Positions 17,567 through 26,427 of a DNA stretch of 64,000 nucleotides are shown here, in pieces (within the stretch, counting starts at the first letter, position 1; the number at the start of each line of letters is the position of its first letter). The notes beneath the pieces were generated by a model. That model did no database searches, was not told the origin of the DNA, and was given only the letters and a program-made list of their open reading frames with translations. The translations under genes and the position numbers were made by a program. Source of the stretch: PLanc-01 sp034678485 (GTDB taxonomy: Bacteria > Planctomycetota > Phycisphaerae > Sedimentisphaerales > Anaerobacaceae). Location: contig JAXDBU010000082.1 in the NCBI GenBank assembly GCA_034678485.1, forward strand, positions 4,622 to 68,621, read 5' to 3'.

Positions 17567-20500
17567 CTATTGAGAAACCACGGTGACATCGAGTCGGACT
17601 GCGGACTGCGGCGGCTTGATCTCCCACTCGGACTCAAGCCTTTGAATGGCAACCTCGCCTATTCTCGTGCCGTCCCGGTCATAGGCGACCCCACTGACCG
17701 GCCTGTCCATGATGGCGCCAATCGCCGTCCGGAGGTCGTGGGGCCCACGCGGGTCTTTGGGCTTCGCGATCGAGAGTCGGTCCACGCCGTCAATGAGGAT
17801 GATCGAAATGCCATTGCCCTCCTTCGTGCGTCGGATAGCAACACTCCCGGAGGTGGCGACGCCGTCGAAGCTGCGCCAAACGCCCCGGCCATCAACGAAG
17901 ATGCACTCGGGCGAACTGACGCGGTCATAACGTTGTCCTCCGAGCGAGGCGGAACACTCCACAAAACCGTCCGTCCCAAGGGCCAGCCAGCCGAATGGGG
18001 GCAGATCCTGTGCAGCCTCCGGGACCCGCCAGGATTCGCTGGCGTTCCCGTTGACCCAGACGCGAAGGCCATTCGGATAGTGGATGAAGATCTTCGACTT
18101 GCGCCAATCTCCGCTGCGGAAGGCCTCGGAGGAACTGACGAGGCCGTGGTCCGTGCCATAGCGAATTTCCTCCGGCTTGAGCATAGCGTACCGCGATTGA
18201 AGCGGTTGGAGCATGTAGTATGACCGGCACGTTTGGCGTATGCCGTGGGCTTCCTCGACAAGCCAGCCGATGTGGCCGTAGGCGATGGTCGCCGCCAGGA
18301 ACTGGTCGATGCTCGCAACGATATTCTCCGGCTTGGACCAGCCTTCCTTGCCGCTGAAGAACTGGCCCGTCCAGGGCACGCCGATATCGACGGTGAGCGG
18401 GTGCATCTTGAGCAGGTCGAAATGAGGCAGATACGGATACTCCCAAAGTCGCAGGCCGCTGTAGGTCAGGCCGTAGTTGCCTACACACAGACCGGCGTAG
18501 AGCCATTGGTGATTGCCTTCGGACCAGCAGTGGCCGTCGTAGACGTCTTGATCGTGAAGAAGCAGTTCGCCGTAGGCGTAGAAGGTCGCCGCGAATGTCC
18601 CCGCGCCGGGCACGCGGGCGTCGAAATCCGTCCGATCCCACGGACTCACCGCCGTGTGGACATCCGTGTAAGCGGCATTCGTGCCGAACTTGTTCTGGAT
18701 GAGCGGGGCGAGCTTGCGGTCCATCTCGACCGCGAAGAGTGCTTTGGGCGAGTAGCATCGCGGCCAAGCGGTGACCAGATCGCCATTGGGTCTGCGCATC
18801 ACGCGATCGGTGTCCCAGTAGGCGTTCACCGGCGCGAAGTCCGTGTAGTTCGTGTAGAGGCCCGACCGCCAGCCGAGCGAACGCTGGGCGGCCACGTACT
18901 GCTTGAGCGCCTCGTCCCCGCCTTTGCCCGGCGCCGACTTATCGCGGAATGTGAAACTCTCGCCGCTGTCGCGCCAGGTGATCTCATGGTTGCACTGGGT
19001 CAGCAGCTCGATGCCATACGCGCGCAGTCTCTTCGACCGCTCGTGCTCACGCTCGTAGTTGTCCGGCCCCCAGCTCTCCTGCCACAGCCGTGTGCCGGCC
19101 TCGCGACCGCGCTTCGCGGGAGGGTTGGCAACCGTCGCGAGCGTCTCCTCGAAAGTGGGCGAGAAGGTCACGAAGAACCTCTCGTAGAGGTCGTTCCGTT
19201 GTCTATCGGTCTTTGGGAGGTATCGGACTCCACCGTTCAGGTGGACCTTGTCCCCGTCGATCTTGTCCACACAGTAGGGTACGGAGGCATTCGAGAGATA
19301 CCAGTCCATCCAGACGGAGGCGAAGCAGGGAGTTTTGCCCTTCGACATCAGGACATTCAGATGATGGCCGCCGTAGTTCATGAAGGGCAGCATCAGGAGT
19401 TCGGGCTGTTCGACGCCTTCGATCCGTCCGTAGGCAAGCTCGGTCGCCAGTCCGCCAGTGCAGATGCAATCCACGACCAGGCTCTTCTGCCAAAGACGTA
19501 CCGTGGATTGGATCACCACGTCGGCGCCGTTTACCTTCGCCCCCCAGGATGCCTTCAGTTCGTTGCCGACTGTCCTTGCGTCGATCAGCCGGGCGTCCTC
19601 GGGCTCCGCGACGAACTTGGGCCCGGCCTCGGTCATCGCTCTGGCCACGACGATCCCGTTGAGCGTGACGACGACAGGCTCCCAGAATCTCGCGCCCGGC
19701 CGGACCTCGTACTCGAGCCGCGTTTCGGCATCCTTGTAGGTGAACCGCCAGCTCTCGCCCGCCCGTTCCAGATCCACCGCGAAGTCCGTCCTCAGGTTGT
19801 CGGGTAGAATGGTCTGGTCGCGGGTCGGGAAAGGCAATCGGCCCGGGCCGGTGTTGGCGCCGAGCGACTGGCCGGGGAATGGATCGACGCCGCGCTTCGG
19901 CCGCGGCTCGAAAGACAGCGGGGCCGGATTCTCCTTGAAGAAGACGAGATCCTCGAAGAACAGCTCTCGGTCCTCGGTGTTGGAGCCTCCTGTGACTTGC
20001 AGACCGGCAAAGCGCAGCGGCTTTTTGTCGAGCAGATCCTCCGGCAGGACCCTGTGGATCAGCCACCACTCTTTCCAGCCCACCTGGGCAAGATCGAGCA
20101 TGTGGGCCGCGTTGTCTCTGTCAAGGACAAGCAGCGTGATCTTCGTTTGGGGCGTCCCTGGCTCGGGGGCCCAGGACCAGTTGTTTCCGTAGACCCAGAG
20201 CGTTGTCGCGGACACATCGTCAGGGATCGCGACGGGAGCGGGCGGGCGCAGAATCACGGTGCTGCTATTCGATGTGCCGCGATAGACAAGTCGCGCCACC
20301 GCCGACTCCCACACTCGCTGCCTCTGTGACCCGATGAAGTCCGCGACGGCCCCGTTGCTGCACTCGACGCGCCATCCCTGGAGCGAATCGAAATCAACCA
20401 AGGGCGCGTGTGGCGGCTTGCGGTCGGCCCAGACCATTTCATAGGGCCGAGGTCCAGGCGCCTCGTCCGCCGGCATCGGCTTCGCCAGGTTCGCCACGGT

Positions 20501-20590
20501 TGAATTCGATTCCGCGCGCAGCGCGGCGCCGAGCGAGACCACGACGCCGATCACAAGCAGGAACGTTCCGTCGATGCGGTGCAGCTTCAT
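17567..20590 (-). CDS. Secreted glycoside-hydrolase-like protein of unassigned family
   Basis: 1007 residues; TAGGAGTCCTC precedes the ATG. A signal peptide (1-26, ending AALRAES) is followed by a CBM-like sandwich (~60-220, VDFDSLQGWRVECSNG) and a supersandwich-like region. The central ~350 residues have TIM-barrel-like elements: LRAYGIELLTQCNHEI, SLGWRSGLYTNYTDFAPV, NAAYTDVHTAVSPWDRTD, VYDGHCWSEGNHQW. The DVH and EGN stretches sit where acidic catalytic residues would lie in clan-D-like hydrolases, but I cannot assign a family. A C-terminal sandwich follows (~840-1000). It is 66 bases from the downstream end of the Gfo/Idh/MocA gene on the same strand, suggesting one transcript. Confidence 0.75.
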   Translation of the reverse strand: MKLHRIDGTFLLVIGVVVSLGAALRAESNSTVANLAKPMPADEAPGPRPYEMVWADRKPPHAPLVDFDSLQGWRVECSNGAVADFIGSQRQRVWESAVARLVYRGTSNSSTVILRPPAPVAIPDDVSATTLWVYGNNWSWAPEPGTPQTKITLLVLDRDNAAHMLDLAQVGWKEWWLIHRVLPEDLLDKKPLRFAGLQVTGGSNTEDRELFFEDLVFFKENPAPLSFEPRPKRGVDPFPGQSLGANTGPGRLPFPTRDQTILPDNLRTDFAVDLERAGESWRFTYKDAETRLEYEVRPGARFWEPVVVTLNGIVVARAMTEAGPKFVAEPEDARLIDARTVGNELKASWGAKVNGADVVIQSTVRLWQKSLVVDCICTGGLATELAYGRIEGVEQPELLMLPFMNYGGHHLNVLMSKGKTPCFASVWMDWYLSNASVPYCVDKIDGDKVHLNGGVRYLPKTDRQRNDLYERFFVTFSPTFEETLATVANPPAKRGREAGTRLWQESWGPDNYEREHERSKRLRAYGIELLTQCNHEITWRDSGESFTFRDKSAPGKGGDEALKQYVAAQRSLGWRSGLYTNYTDFAPVNAYWDTDRVMRRPNGDLVTAWPRCYSPKALFAVEMDRKLAPLIQNKFGTNAAYTDVHTAVSPWDRTDFDARVPGAGTFAATFYAYGELLLHDQDVYDGHCWSEGNHQWLYAGLCVGNYGLTYSGLRLWEYPYLPHFDLLKMHPLTVDIGVPWTGQFFSGKEGWSKPENIVASIDQFLAATIAYGHIGWLVEEAHGIRQTCRSYYMLQPLQSRYAMLKPEEIRYGTDHGLVSSSEAFRSGDWRKSKIFIHYPNGLRVWVNGNASESWRVPEAAQDLPPFGWLALGTDGFVECSASLGGQRYDRVSSPECIFVDGRGVWRSFDGVATSGSVAIRRTKEGNGISIILIDGVDRLSIAKPKDPRGPHDLRTAIGAIMDRPVSGVAYDRDGTRIGEVAIQRLESEWEIKPPQSAVRLDVTVVSQ

Positions 20591-20656
20591 ATGAGGACTC
20601 CTACGATGCCCAGGGCAAGACCCGTACCCTGTGGGAAATAAGACAACAGCGGTTCT

Positions 20657-22003
20657 TCACAGCTTCCAGCCCTCGCGGCAGGAGGCCCGGACGTGCTGAT
20701 TCGCCTGGGGCAGATTCGTCACCTGCATGTTGGGACCATCCCACTCGATCCTCGTATCCATCCGCTTGGCGATGTTGCCCAGCAGGCAGATCTCCGTGAG
20801 CAGCGCCGAATACTCGAAATCAGCGCCCGCGGGTCGACCATTCTTGCAGGCCCGAACCCAATCCTGCTCATGCGAACCCTCGACGCGCGGAATTGACTTT
20901 ACCGGCAGCTTGTACTCTCGCATCCTGCTTTCGGGGATCAACCGGGGACTTTCCCCATAGACTCCGCCGACGAGTTTGCCCTTCGTGCCCTTGAACAGCG
21001 CGCCGCCTTCCGCATGGCCCATCTGCCTGCCATCCTCCAGTTCCGGCGGACGGGGTGGACGCAGGCCGTCGTACCACGTCAGCGTCAACGGTGGGAAACC
21101 CTCACGAGCCGGGAATTGGTACGTCACGATGGATGCCAGGGGATGCGTATCGGGATTCAGGTCCAGCGAGGTGGCGTCCACGCTCGTGGGGTACCCCAGC
21201 TTCAGTGCCCAGACCACCGGATCGAGCGTATGGGCGCCGCGATCTCCCATCATCCCGCATCCGAAGTCCCACCAGCATCGCCACACCCCCGGATGGTACG
21301 CCGGATGATAGGGTCGCTGCGGGGCGGGACCGAGCCACAGGTCCCAGTTCAGTGTCGCCGGTACAGCCGGCGTATCCGCAGGACGCCGATTCCACTTGGA
21401 ACTCCAGTAGGCGTGGCCGAACGGGTAGTAGGTGAGACTGCACCAGGCATCGACCTCGTGGACCTCGCCGATCGCGCCGTCCTGGATCCATTCGCAGATC
21501 AACCTCGCCCCTTCGCCCGAATGGCCCTGGATGCCCATCTGCGTGGTCACGCCGGTCTCGCGGGCTATCTTGGCGAGCGTGCGGGCCTCGTAGATATCAT
21601 GGGTCAGCGGCTTCTGGCAGTAGACGTGCTTGCCCCGCCGCATCGCTTCGGCGGCAATCACCGCGTGAGTGTGGTCCGGCGTGGCGATCATCACCGCATC
21701 GAGGCCCTTTTCCGCATCGAGCATCTCGCGGTAATCGCTGTAGACCTTCGCCTGCGGGTACCGCTTGAATGTCTCGGCGGCATATGCATGATCCACGTCG
21801 CACAGGGCAATGATGTTCTCCGTTTCGAGCTCGCGGAGGTTGCTCCTGCCCATGCCGCCCACGCCGATGCCGGCGATGTTCAGTTTCTCACTGGGCGCCG
21901 TGTGCTGCGAACCCCCCAGAACCCGCCTGGGGACAACTGTGACGGCTGCGGCGGTCGCAGTTGTAGCCAGAAAGTCACGCCTGCTGAATCCTTGCTTGGA
22001 CAT
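20657..22003 (-). CDS. Tat-exported Gfo/Idh/MocA family oxidoreductase
   Basis: 448 residues from ATG 22003, directly behind AATCAGGAGGTG; the open frame extends upstream, but only this start gives a Tat leader (SRRDFLATTATAAAVTVV). The Rossmann fold follows: LNIAGIGVGGMG (NAD(P)-binding Gly-rich loop), IIALCDVD, AVMIATPDHTHAVIAAEAMRRGKHVYCQKPL, where the Lys of QKP is the conserved catalytic/cofactor residue of the family. The C-terminal half is the alpha/beta substrate domain (WDLWLGPAPQRPYHPAYHPG, DFGCGMMGDRGAHTLD). Family members oxidise sugars or, in GH109, cleave N-acetylgalactosaminides with bound NAD; the substrate here is unknown. It lies upstream of the GH-like gene at 17567. Confidence 0.9.
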   Translation of the reverse strand: MSKQGFSRRDFLATTATAAAVTVVPRRVLGGSQHTAPSEKLNIAGIGVGGMGRSNLRELETENIIALCDVDHAYAAETFKRYPQAKVYSDYREMLDAEKGLDAVMIATPDHTHAVIAAEAMRRGKHVYCQKPLTHDIYEARTLAKIARETGVTTQMGIQGHSGEGARLICEWIQDGAIGEVHEVDAWCSLTYYPFGHAYWSSKWNRRPADTPAVPATLNWDLWLGPAPQRPYHPAYHPGVWRCWWDFGCGMMGDRGAHTLDPVVWALKLGYPTSVDATSLDLNPDTHPLASIVTYQFPAREGFPPLTLTWYDGLRPPRPPELEDGRQMGHAEGGALFKGTKGKLVGGVYGESPRLIPESRMREYKLPVKSIPRVEGSHEQDWVRACKNGRPAGADFEYSALLTEICLLGNIAKRMDTRIEWDGPNMQVTNLPQANQHVRASCREGWKL

Positions 22004-22305
22004 CGAGACACCTCCTGATTGTCGGTCACGCGTTACGTCGTGCGTCGGGCGGGATGCGTCGTGCGAAAGAAGCGCTCCGACGCAAGACGCATAACGTAAC
22101 ACGCACGACGGCTGCCACCAGGTGCCCATTCTACCCTGATGTGGGAGGCTTTTGGAATCCCGTTTCCTGGTTTTGCATCCACGCCAGGCTGCACGCCGGC
22201 CCAAACTGTTCCCGAAATCCAGAAGGGCATTGTGGCAAAGAACAACGGACTGTCCATCCGTGGGTCCATCTGCGATCCCTGGTCCGGAGGTCTCCGGGTC
22301 ATTGT
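22004..22305. repeat. Intergenic region with repeated GTCGTGCG-type words
   Basis: No gene is supported. CGTCGTGCGT (22036-22045) is exactly inverted at 22101-22110 (ACGCACGACG), a further GCGTCGTGCG lies at 22056-22065, and GTTACG/CGTAAC words flank them. The result is an imperfect foldback between the AbiEii gene and the oxidoreductase, possibly a transcription end or a small dispersed repeat. Confidence 0.45.
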
Positions 22306-23157
22306 TCAGCCCTTGACCTTCTGCAACTGGGAGAGAAACAGCTCTCTGCTCCACAGTTCCAGGGATGGGTATTCCGCCGCCCTGACGAACCGCTGCACGT
22401 CTTCCCGGGCTTGTGTCCAATCCACGGAATTGATCCTCTCCTCGATGTGGGCAAGGCACCACTGCCAATCGACCTGAATAGCCTGCTGCTGCCAGGGTCC
22501 CTGCTGCATCAAGGCCGACGCGAGGAACGCGTAGTTGATCCCGACACTCTGGCTTGTGTACCACAGAAAATCATACCAATCTCTGCCTTTGACATAGTCT
22601 CTGCACAGCAGGGCATGGAGCTTCCCGGCAAACAGGCTCGGCCTATCCTGCACGGCGACCGAGGAGACAAATGGGAAGTCCACGTACTTGATCTCCATCC
22701 CACTGTCCGATGGGGGATTGGTGTCGACTTCGAGTGTGACTCGGATTTTGCGGGCGGGGCCCGATCTGTCCACGTACTTCAGTTGAAGGACCTTGCCCAG
22801 GGAGTCATCCTTCAGGAAGGCCTTCTGCACGGCAACGCCGGCCTTGGAGCGATCGGCGATTTCGACGTCATAGCCGTAGGCCTCCAGTTCGTCCCGAACC
22901 GCCTGGAGATGGAGCTGCAATTCAAAGTCTCGCTTCGCTTCCTTGAGGATGAAATTCATATCCTCCGAGAACCGATTCAGGCCGTAGAAGATCCGAAGAC
23001 ACGTCCCGCCCTGGAATAGGGCGTGCTTGAAGAACTCCGTCCTGCCAAGCGCCGCCAGCACCACCTCCTGTGTGATCTCCCGGATCGCATGTTCCTCCTC
23101 GATGTTGGACTTGCAGTTGTAGGAATCCAGCCGATCCTGAATCAGCTTGACGCTCAT
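22306..23157 (-). CDS. AbiEii/AbiGii-family nucleotidyltransferase toxin
   Basis: 283 residues. The nucleotidyltransferase signature is clear at 49-69: QGGTCLRIFYGLNRFSEDMN. Most relatives read GGT-x-L-R ... RFSED(L/I/M)DF; here the second acidic position is Asn68 (Asp66-Met-Asn68), which could weaken metal binding. Later features fit the family (LEVDTNPP at ~195, FAGKLHALLCRDYVKGRDWYD at ~210). AbiEii enzymes are the toxin of type IV-like AbiE systems that stop growth on phage infection by modifying RNA. The start overlaps the antitoxin stop by 4 bases (ATGA at 23154-23157), the normal AbiE arrangement. Confidence 0.9.
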   Translation of the reverse strand: MSVKLIQDRLDSYNCKSNIEEEHAIREITQEVVLAALGRTEFFKHALFQGGTCLRIFYGLNRFSEDMNFILKEAKRDFELQLHLQAVRDELEAYGYDVEIADRSKAGVAVQKAFLKDDSLGKVLQLKYVDRSGPARKIRVTLEVDTNPPSDSGMEIKYVDFPFVSSVAVQDRPSLFAGKLHALLCRDYVKGRDWYDFLWYTSQSVGINYAFLASALMQQGPWQQQAIQVDWQWCLAHIEERINSVDWTQAREDVQRFVRAAEYPSLELWSRELFLSQLQKVKG

Positions 23158-23792
23158 AGGTTCAGATCCTCCCTGAGTCGTTCGAGGAACCTCTTGACGC
23201 GAGGGTCGGAGTAGTTGTTGGAAAGCGCGTCGAGCATGCCGCCGGTGATCTGCTCCAATTCCTCAGGCTCAATCCGCAGGTCGGTGGCCACCGCCTCGAT
23301 CCCGGCCCAGTTTCTCTTTCGAACGTAGACGTAGTCTGCCAGAGCTTTCATAGGCTTGGCCATCAGGAACACGTTCCCCGATGTGTCGGCAAGCCGCTCG
23401 ACCTCGCTGTAGAACACCCGCTGGGGAACCCGATCATAGCTGAAGATCCCCAGAGGGGTCTTGAACTCCCTCGATTTCTTGAAAGACACGCTCGTGACGG
23501 CGTGGACGGCCTCCGGGATCCAGCCATGCCAACTCAGGGCCGATTCCAAGCTGACGTACGAGGGGCCGTGGACGTGTTGCGCCAGCGCGTAGAGGTTCAC
23601 GCTCTTCTTCTGGTACTTGGGGGCGAGGCAGTACAGTCCCCGCCGAATGTGCATGATCTCTCCGCTGGCCAGCGCTCGCTTCACAAGGCCGTATCGGCGG
23701 TCTTCGCTGCCAGGAAACAGGACGGCCAGATCCTGGGTGGTGAACTGGCTCCAGGGCAACCGCTCAAATACTCGTTCAGACACCTTGTTCAT
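23154..23792 (-). CDS. AbiEi-type antitoxin/autorepressor
   Basis: 212 residues. An N-terminal winged helix (~10-60: FTTQDLAVLFPGSEDRRYGLVKRALASGEI, RRGLYCLAP) matches AbiEi/DUF6088 antitoxins. The C-terminal domain (SLESALSWHGWIPEAVHAVT, PMKALADYVYVRKR) is the part that neutralises the toxin and aids DNA binding. AbiEi proteins bind inverted repeats upstream of their own gene; two such repeats are present here at 23814-23838 and 23886-23909. It is the first gene of the two-gene operon. Confidence 0.9.
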   Translation of the reverse strand: MNKVSERVFERLPWSQFTTQDLAVLFPGSEDRRYGLVKRALASGEIMHIRRGLYCLAPKYQKKSVNLYALAQHVHGPSYVSLESALSWHGWIPEAVHAVTSVSFKKSREFKTPLGIFSYDRVPQRVFYSEVERLADTSGNVFLMAKPMKALADYVYVRKRNWAGIEAVATDLRIEPEELEQITGGMLDALSNNYSDPRVKRFLERLREDLNL

Positions 23793-23813
23793 GCACTTGC
23801 CTCACATTATGCA

Positions 23814-23838
23814 GATACTGTCGCAGAATGACAGTATC
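23814..23838. promoter_or_regulatory. AbiEi operator, proximal inverted repeat
   Basis: GATACTGTC-gcagaat-GACAGTATC is a perfect 9+9 inverted repeat with a 7-base spacer, 21 bases upstream of the antitoxin start. AbiEi of Streptococcus is known to bind paired inverted repeats in its promoter; assignment here is by that analogy. Confidence 0.75.
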
Positions 23839-23885
23839 CGGCAACAATACTGCTTCTCGGCCGATTTGGCAAGCATCTTCAACAG

Positions 23886-23909
23886 AAACTGTCACAGAAT
23901 GACAGTATG
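23886..23909. promoter_or_regulatory. AbiEi operator, distal inverted repeat
   Basis: AAACTGTC-acagaat-GACAGTATG repeats the proximal operator, with near-identical spacer and the same orientation. The core is ACTGTC/GACAGT. The two ACTGTC cores start 71 bases apart, about seven helical turns, which would suit cooperative binding on one face or bending. Confidence 0.7.
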
Positions 23910-24232
23910 TGGAAGATACAGGCGCGATCTCCACCGCCACGACCCCGGCCGATGATCTCGCGGGTGACAGAGGCATCCGTTCACAATCCATGTTCCGGCA
24001 CGGCAAGGCATGCCGGCGAACCAGGGCACTCGTCCGGAACAGTCGGGGCAAAAGGATGGTCTGGTATTCCACAATTCTGTATCTGGTAACTCGTGTCAAC
24101 TTGTCGTGCGGCACAAGGGGTTGGACTTGCTCGGTCCGGCGGAGTACAAGTGTCCTTACGAGGAAGGCGCTGATGGTGTTGGTCGAAGATCGCCGGGTAT
24201 AGTCGATCAGGTGAACTCGTGGGGACGTGCGT
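23910..24232. other. Intergenic region between the AbiE operators and the PLD gene
   Basis: No supported gene. It must carry the plus-strand promoter for the PLD-like gene and probably the distal part of the AbiE promoter. Confidence 0.4.
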
Positions 24233-24793
24233 ATGTTGAAGTTCGTCACGGATCGAGGAATCTACGAAGAGGTGGTTTGTGCGGTTGTTCCCAAGGCCAA
24301 GCGGCTGCTCTGGCTGGCCACCGCGGACCTCAAGGACCTGCACGTGCACAAGCAGGGCAAGATGGTCCCGTTCCTGGAGATCCTGTCGGACCTGGTCGGC
24401 AGAAACGTGGAAGTCCGCCTGCTCCATGCGAGGGAGCCCGGCCCGATCTTCCGCAGGGACTTCGACCGCTATCCGAATTTGGCGAAGGGCCTGGAGCGGA
24501 TGCTCTGTCCCCGCGTGCATATCAAGTGCACCGTTGTGGACGGCCGGTACGCCTACGCCGGCAGCGCGAATCTCACCGGCGCAGGCATCGGCGCCAAGAG
24601 TGTGAACCGGCGCAACTTCGAGTCGGGCATCGTCACGGATGACCCCGCGATCGTGGGCGCGATCATGGAGCAATTCGATGCGATCTGGCGCGGTTCCCAT
24701 TGTCCGGCGTGCGACAGGAAGGAGTTCTGCGACGAGCACGCGGAGATCCTTCCCGCCCGGAAGCGACGAGCCGGTAAGAAGTCACAGGACTGA
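24233..24793 (+). CDS. Phospholipase D-like single-HKD protein
   Basis: 186 residues from ATG 24233 (GGGGA seven bases upstream); a GTG two codons earlier has too short a spacer. One HKD motif is present: HIKCTVVDGRYAYAGSANLTG (~103-123), with the usual H-x-K ... D and G-S-x-N. Single-motif PLD proteins normally act as dimers; relatives include Nuc-type endonucleases and PLDc helicase partners. No signal peptide is seen. The C-terminus has CPACDRKEFCDEH, a possible Zn-binding cluster, and a basic tail. It is divergent from the AbiE operon, so a defence-related nuclease role is possible but unproven. Confidence 0.8.
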   Translation: MLKFVTDRGIYEEVVCAVVPKAKRLLWLATADLKDLHVHKQGKMVPFLEILSDLVGRNVEVRLLHAREPGPIFRRDFDRYPNLAKGLERMLCPRVHIKCTVVDGRYAYAGSANLTGAGIGAKSVNRRNFESGIVTDDPAIVGAIMEQFDAIWRGSHCPACDRKEFCDEHAEILPARKRRAGKKSQD

Positions 24794-24875
24794 GGGATGC
24801 ACCGACACGGAGGGCAGGGGACATCAGGAATCGGTTCATCTGTCCTCTCAGACTGTGCGCGCTCTCTATCCTGCC

Positions 24876-26006
24876 TTACGGCAGCGTTGTCAGGAGCGAC
24901 TTCATCGCCTGGGTCGTGGCTGACGCATAGTGCGCCGTGTCGCGGACGTGGAAGATGAAACGGCGCGTGGCGTTGGGATCCGGCTGCCATTCGATTCCGC
25001 CGGGACCCATGCTCGTGATCCGGATGGGATCGAACGAGAAGACGGCATTCTCAGTTCCTGCGTCCCGTCCGGGCGTTGTCCCGTCGGGTGTGATCGTGCA
25101 GCCGGCGGAGTGGAAGAAGCCCGCCGTACACCACATGTTGCGGTCCTTCGCTCCCTGGTCGGCCAGCACGCCCTCATCCGGCGTGCCTTCGAGCACGCCA
25201 AGCCAGTTGTGGTTCGTCTTGCCCGCGAACATGTACGCGAAGTAGCTCTGCACCTTCCCGGACAGGTGCGGCAGGATGTCCGCCTGGCGGAACCGGTAGT
25301 ACGTCCCGAACTCGGGCGGTCTCGCCGAGTCCGTGCGGTCCAGCGTCTCGAAACAGGGCATCCAGTAGACCGGGCAGGGCAGATCGAAGACTGCCTCGTA
25401 CGCGAGCCGGTCGAGCGTGACGTTGTATTCCGGCCTGGCGTCTGGCGCCTTCTTCGGTGCTCCCGTGCCGGCGTTGAGATAGACGCCGGCGCACTTGTCG
25501 GCAAAGAGGTCCGGCGCTTTCTTGCCGGCGACCGCGATGTCCCGGCTGTTGCCGATGACGTGGATCACGACGGGCCGGTCGGCGGCCCGCAAGATGTCGA
25601 GGATCATGCGAACGCCCCCGAGATCGGCGGCGGAGGCGTACGGCTGGGCGTCGTCGCGTGATTTCATTGGGTGTCGCGTCCCCACGGCAACAGGGACGGC
25701 CAGTCCCGTGATGCGATTCATCTGGGCGACTGCCCCAAGGTCGGGATTCCACTCGGGGTGGTTCGCCGGCGGGTAGTCGATCACGACGCCCTTGAGATCG
25801 ACATCGCCGCGACAGGCCAGCGCGTAGACGCAGGCCAGATCCCAGTGGTCGTCCGGGTCGTTGTGGGGGCGGAACAGGTCCGTCACGTGGATGACGGGCA
25901 CGCGGCCTTCCTCCTGGCCGTCACGCGCCGGCATCGCCGACAATCCCTGCGTCAGGACCAGCAGCAGGACCGGGAACCACCTTCCATGAAGACGCACGTT
26001 CTCCAT
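24876..26006 (-). CDS. Secreted nucleoside-hydrolase-like protein
   Basis: 376 residues; CTTGGAGGTGCG lies before the ATG. A signal peptide (~1-28, LLLVLTQGLSAMPA) is present. The start of the mature domain, HVTDLFRPHNDPDDHWDLAC, is a variant of the N-terminal Asp cluster that binds Ca2+ and ribose in inosine-uridine hydrolases; VVIHVIGNSRDIAVA and KCAGVYLNAGTG match later family strands. The spacing of the Asp cluster differs from the classic DTDPGxDD, so the substrate may not be a nucleoside. It is convergent with the PLD gene. Confidence 0.75.
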   Translation of the reverse strand: MENVRLHGRWFPVLLLVLTQGLSAMPARDGQEEGRVPVIHVTDLFRPHNDPDDHWDLACVYALACRGDVDLKGVVIDYPPANHPEWNPDLGAVAQMNRITGLAVPVAVGTRHPMKSRDDAQPYASAADLGGVRMILDILRAADRPVVIHVIGNSRDIAVAGKKAPDLFADKCAGVYLNAGTGAPKKAPDARPEYNVTLDRLAYEAVFDLPCPVYWMPCFETLDRTDSARPPEFGTYYRFRQADILPHLSGKVQSYFAYMFAGKTNHNWLGVLEGTPDEGVLADQGAKDRNMWCTAGFFHSAGCTITPDGTTPGRDAGTENAVFSFDPIRITSMGPGGIEWQPDPNATRRFIFHVRDTAHYASATTQAMKSLLTTLP

Positions 26007-26427
26007 TTCGCACCTCCAAGATCGCTGTAGACGCCGTCACGGCTGACTGACGTTTCACGCCGGGAGCGTCCACCCGAAGTACCACCATAGCCCGGCCGAC
26101 CGAAAAAGCAAGTTCCCGCCTCCCGGGGTTCACACGCCGCGCACGACGTTGCTACAGTCTCCACTTTTTCCTGGATTCTCGATGCTCCCCGGCGATACAA
26201 TCTTCCCTATCGTCGGTTGTCGGTTTTGCTGTCAGTTATTGGGGGTTCTTCGGCAGCCTGCACGACGCGGATACTGCCGGGAGCCCGGGCGAGGAGACGC
26301 GGACGGTCCGCGGGGACTGCGCTCGGGCCAAATCGGGGTTGGCGCAAGTCGCTGTCGAGTGGATGGTGCATATTCCTGGAGCTGCGTGGGGGTGAACCTC
26401 AAACAGCTCGGGGAGAAGGAGAAGACC
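26007..26427. other. Divergent intergenic region
   Basis: Promoter region between the nucleoside-hydrolase-like gene and the gene starting at 26428. The frame of the latter is open through most of it, but the composition and lack of a ribosome site do not support earlier starts. No other feature was seen. Confidence 0.4.

Noticed and set aside
22004..22564. Upstream extension of the Gfo/Idh/MocA gene
   Set aside because: It overlaps the AbiEii gene; AGGAGG and the Tat signal place the start at 22003.
23814..23909. CRISPR-like repeats
   Set aside because: Only two copies, each palindromic and sited in a toxin-antitoxin promoter; operators explain them better.
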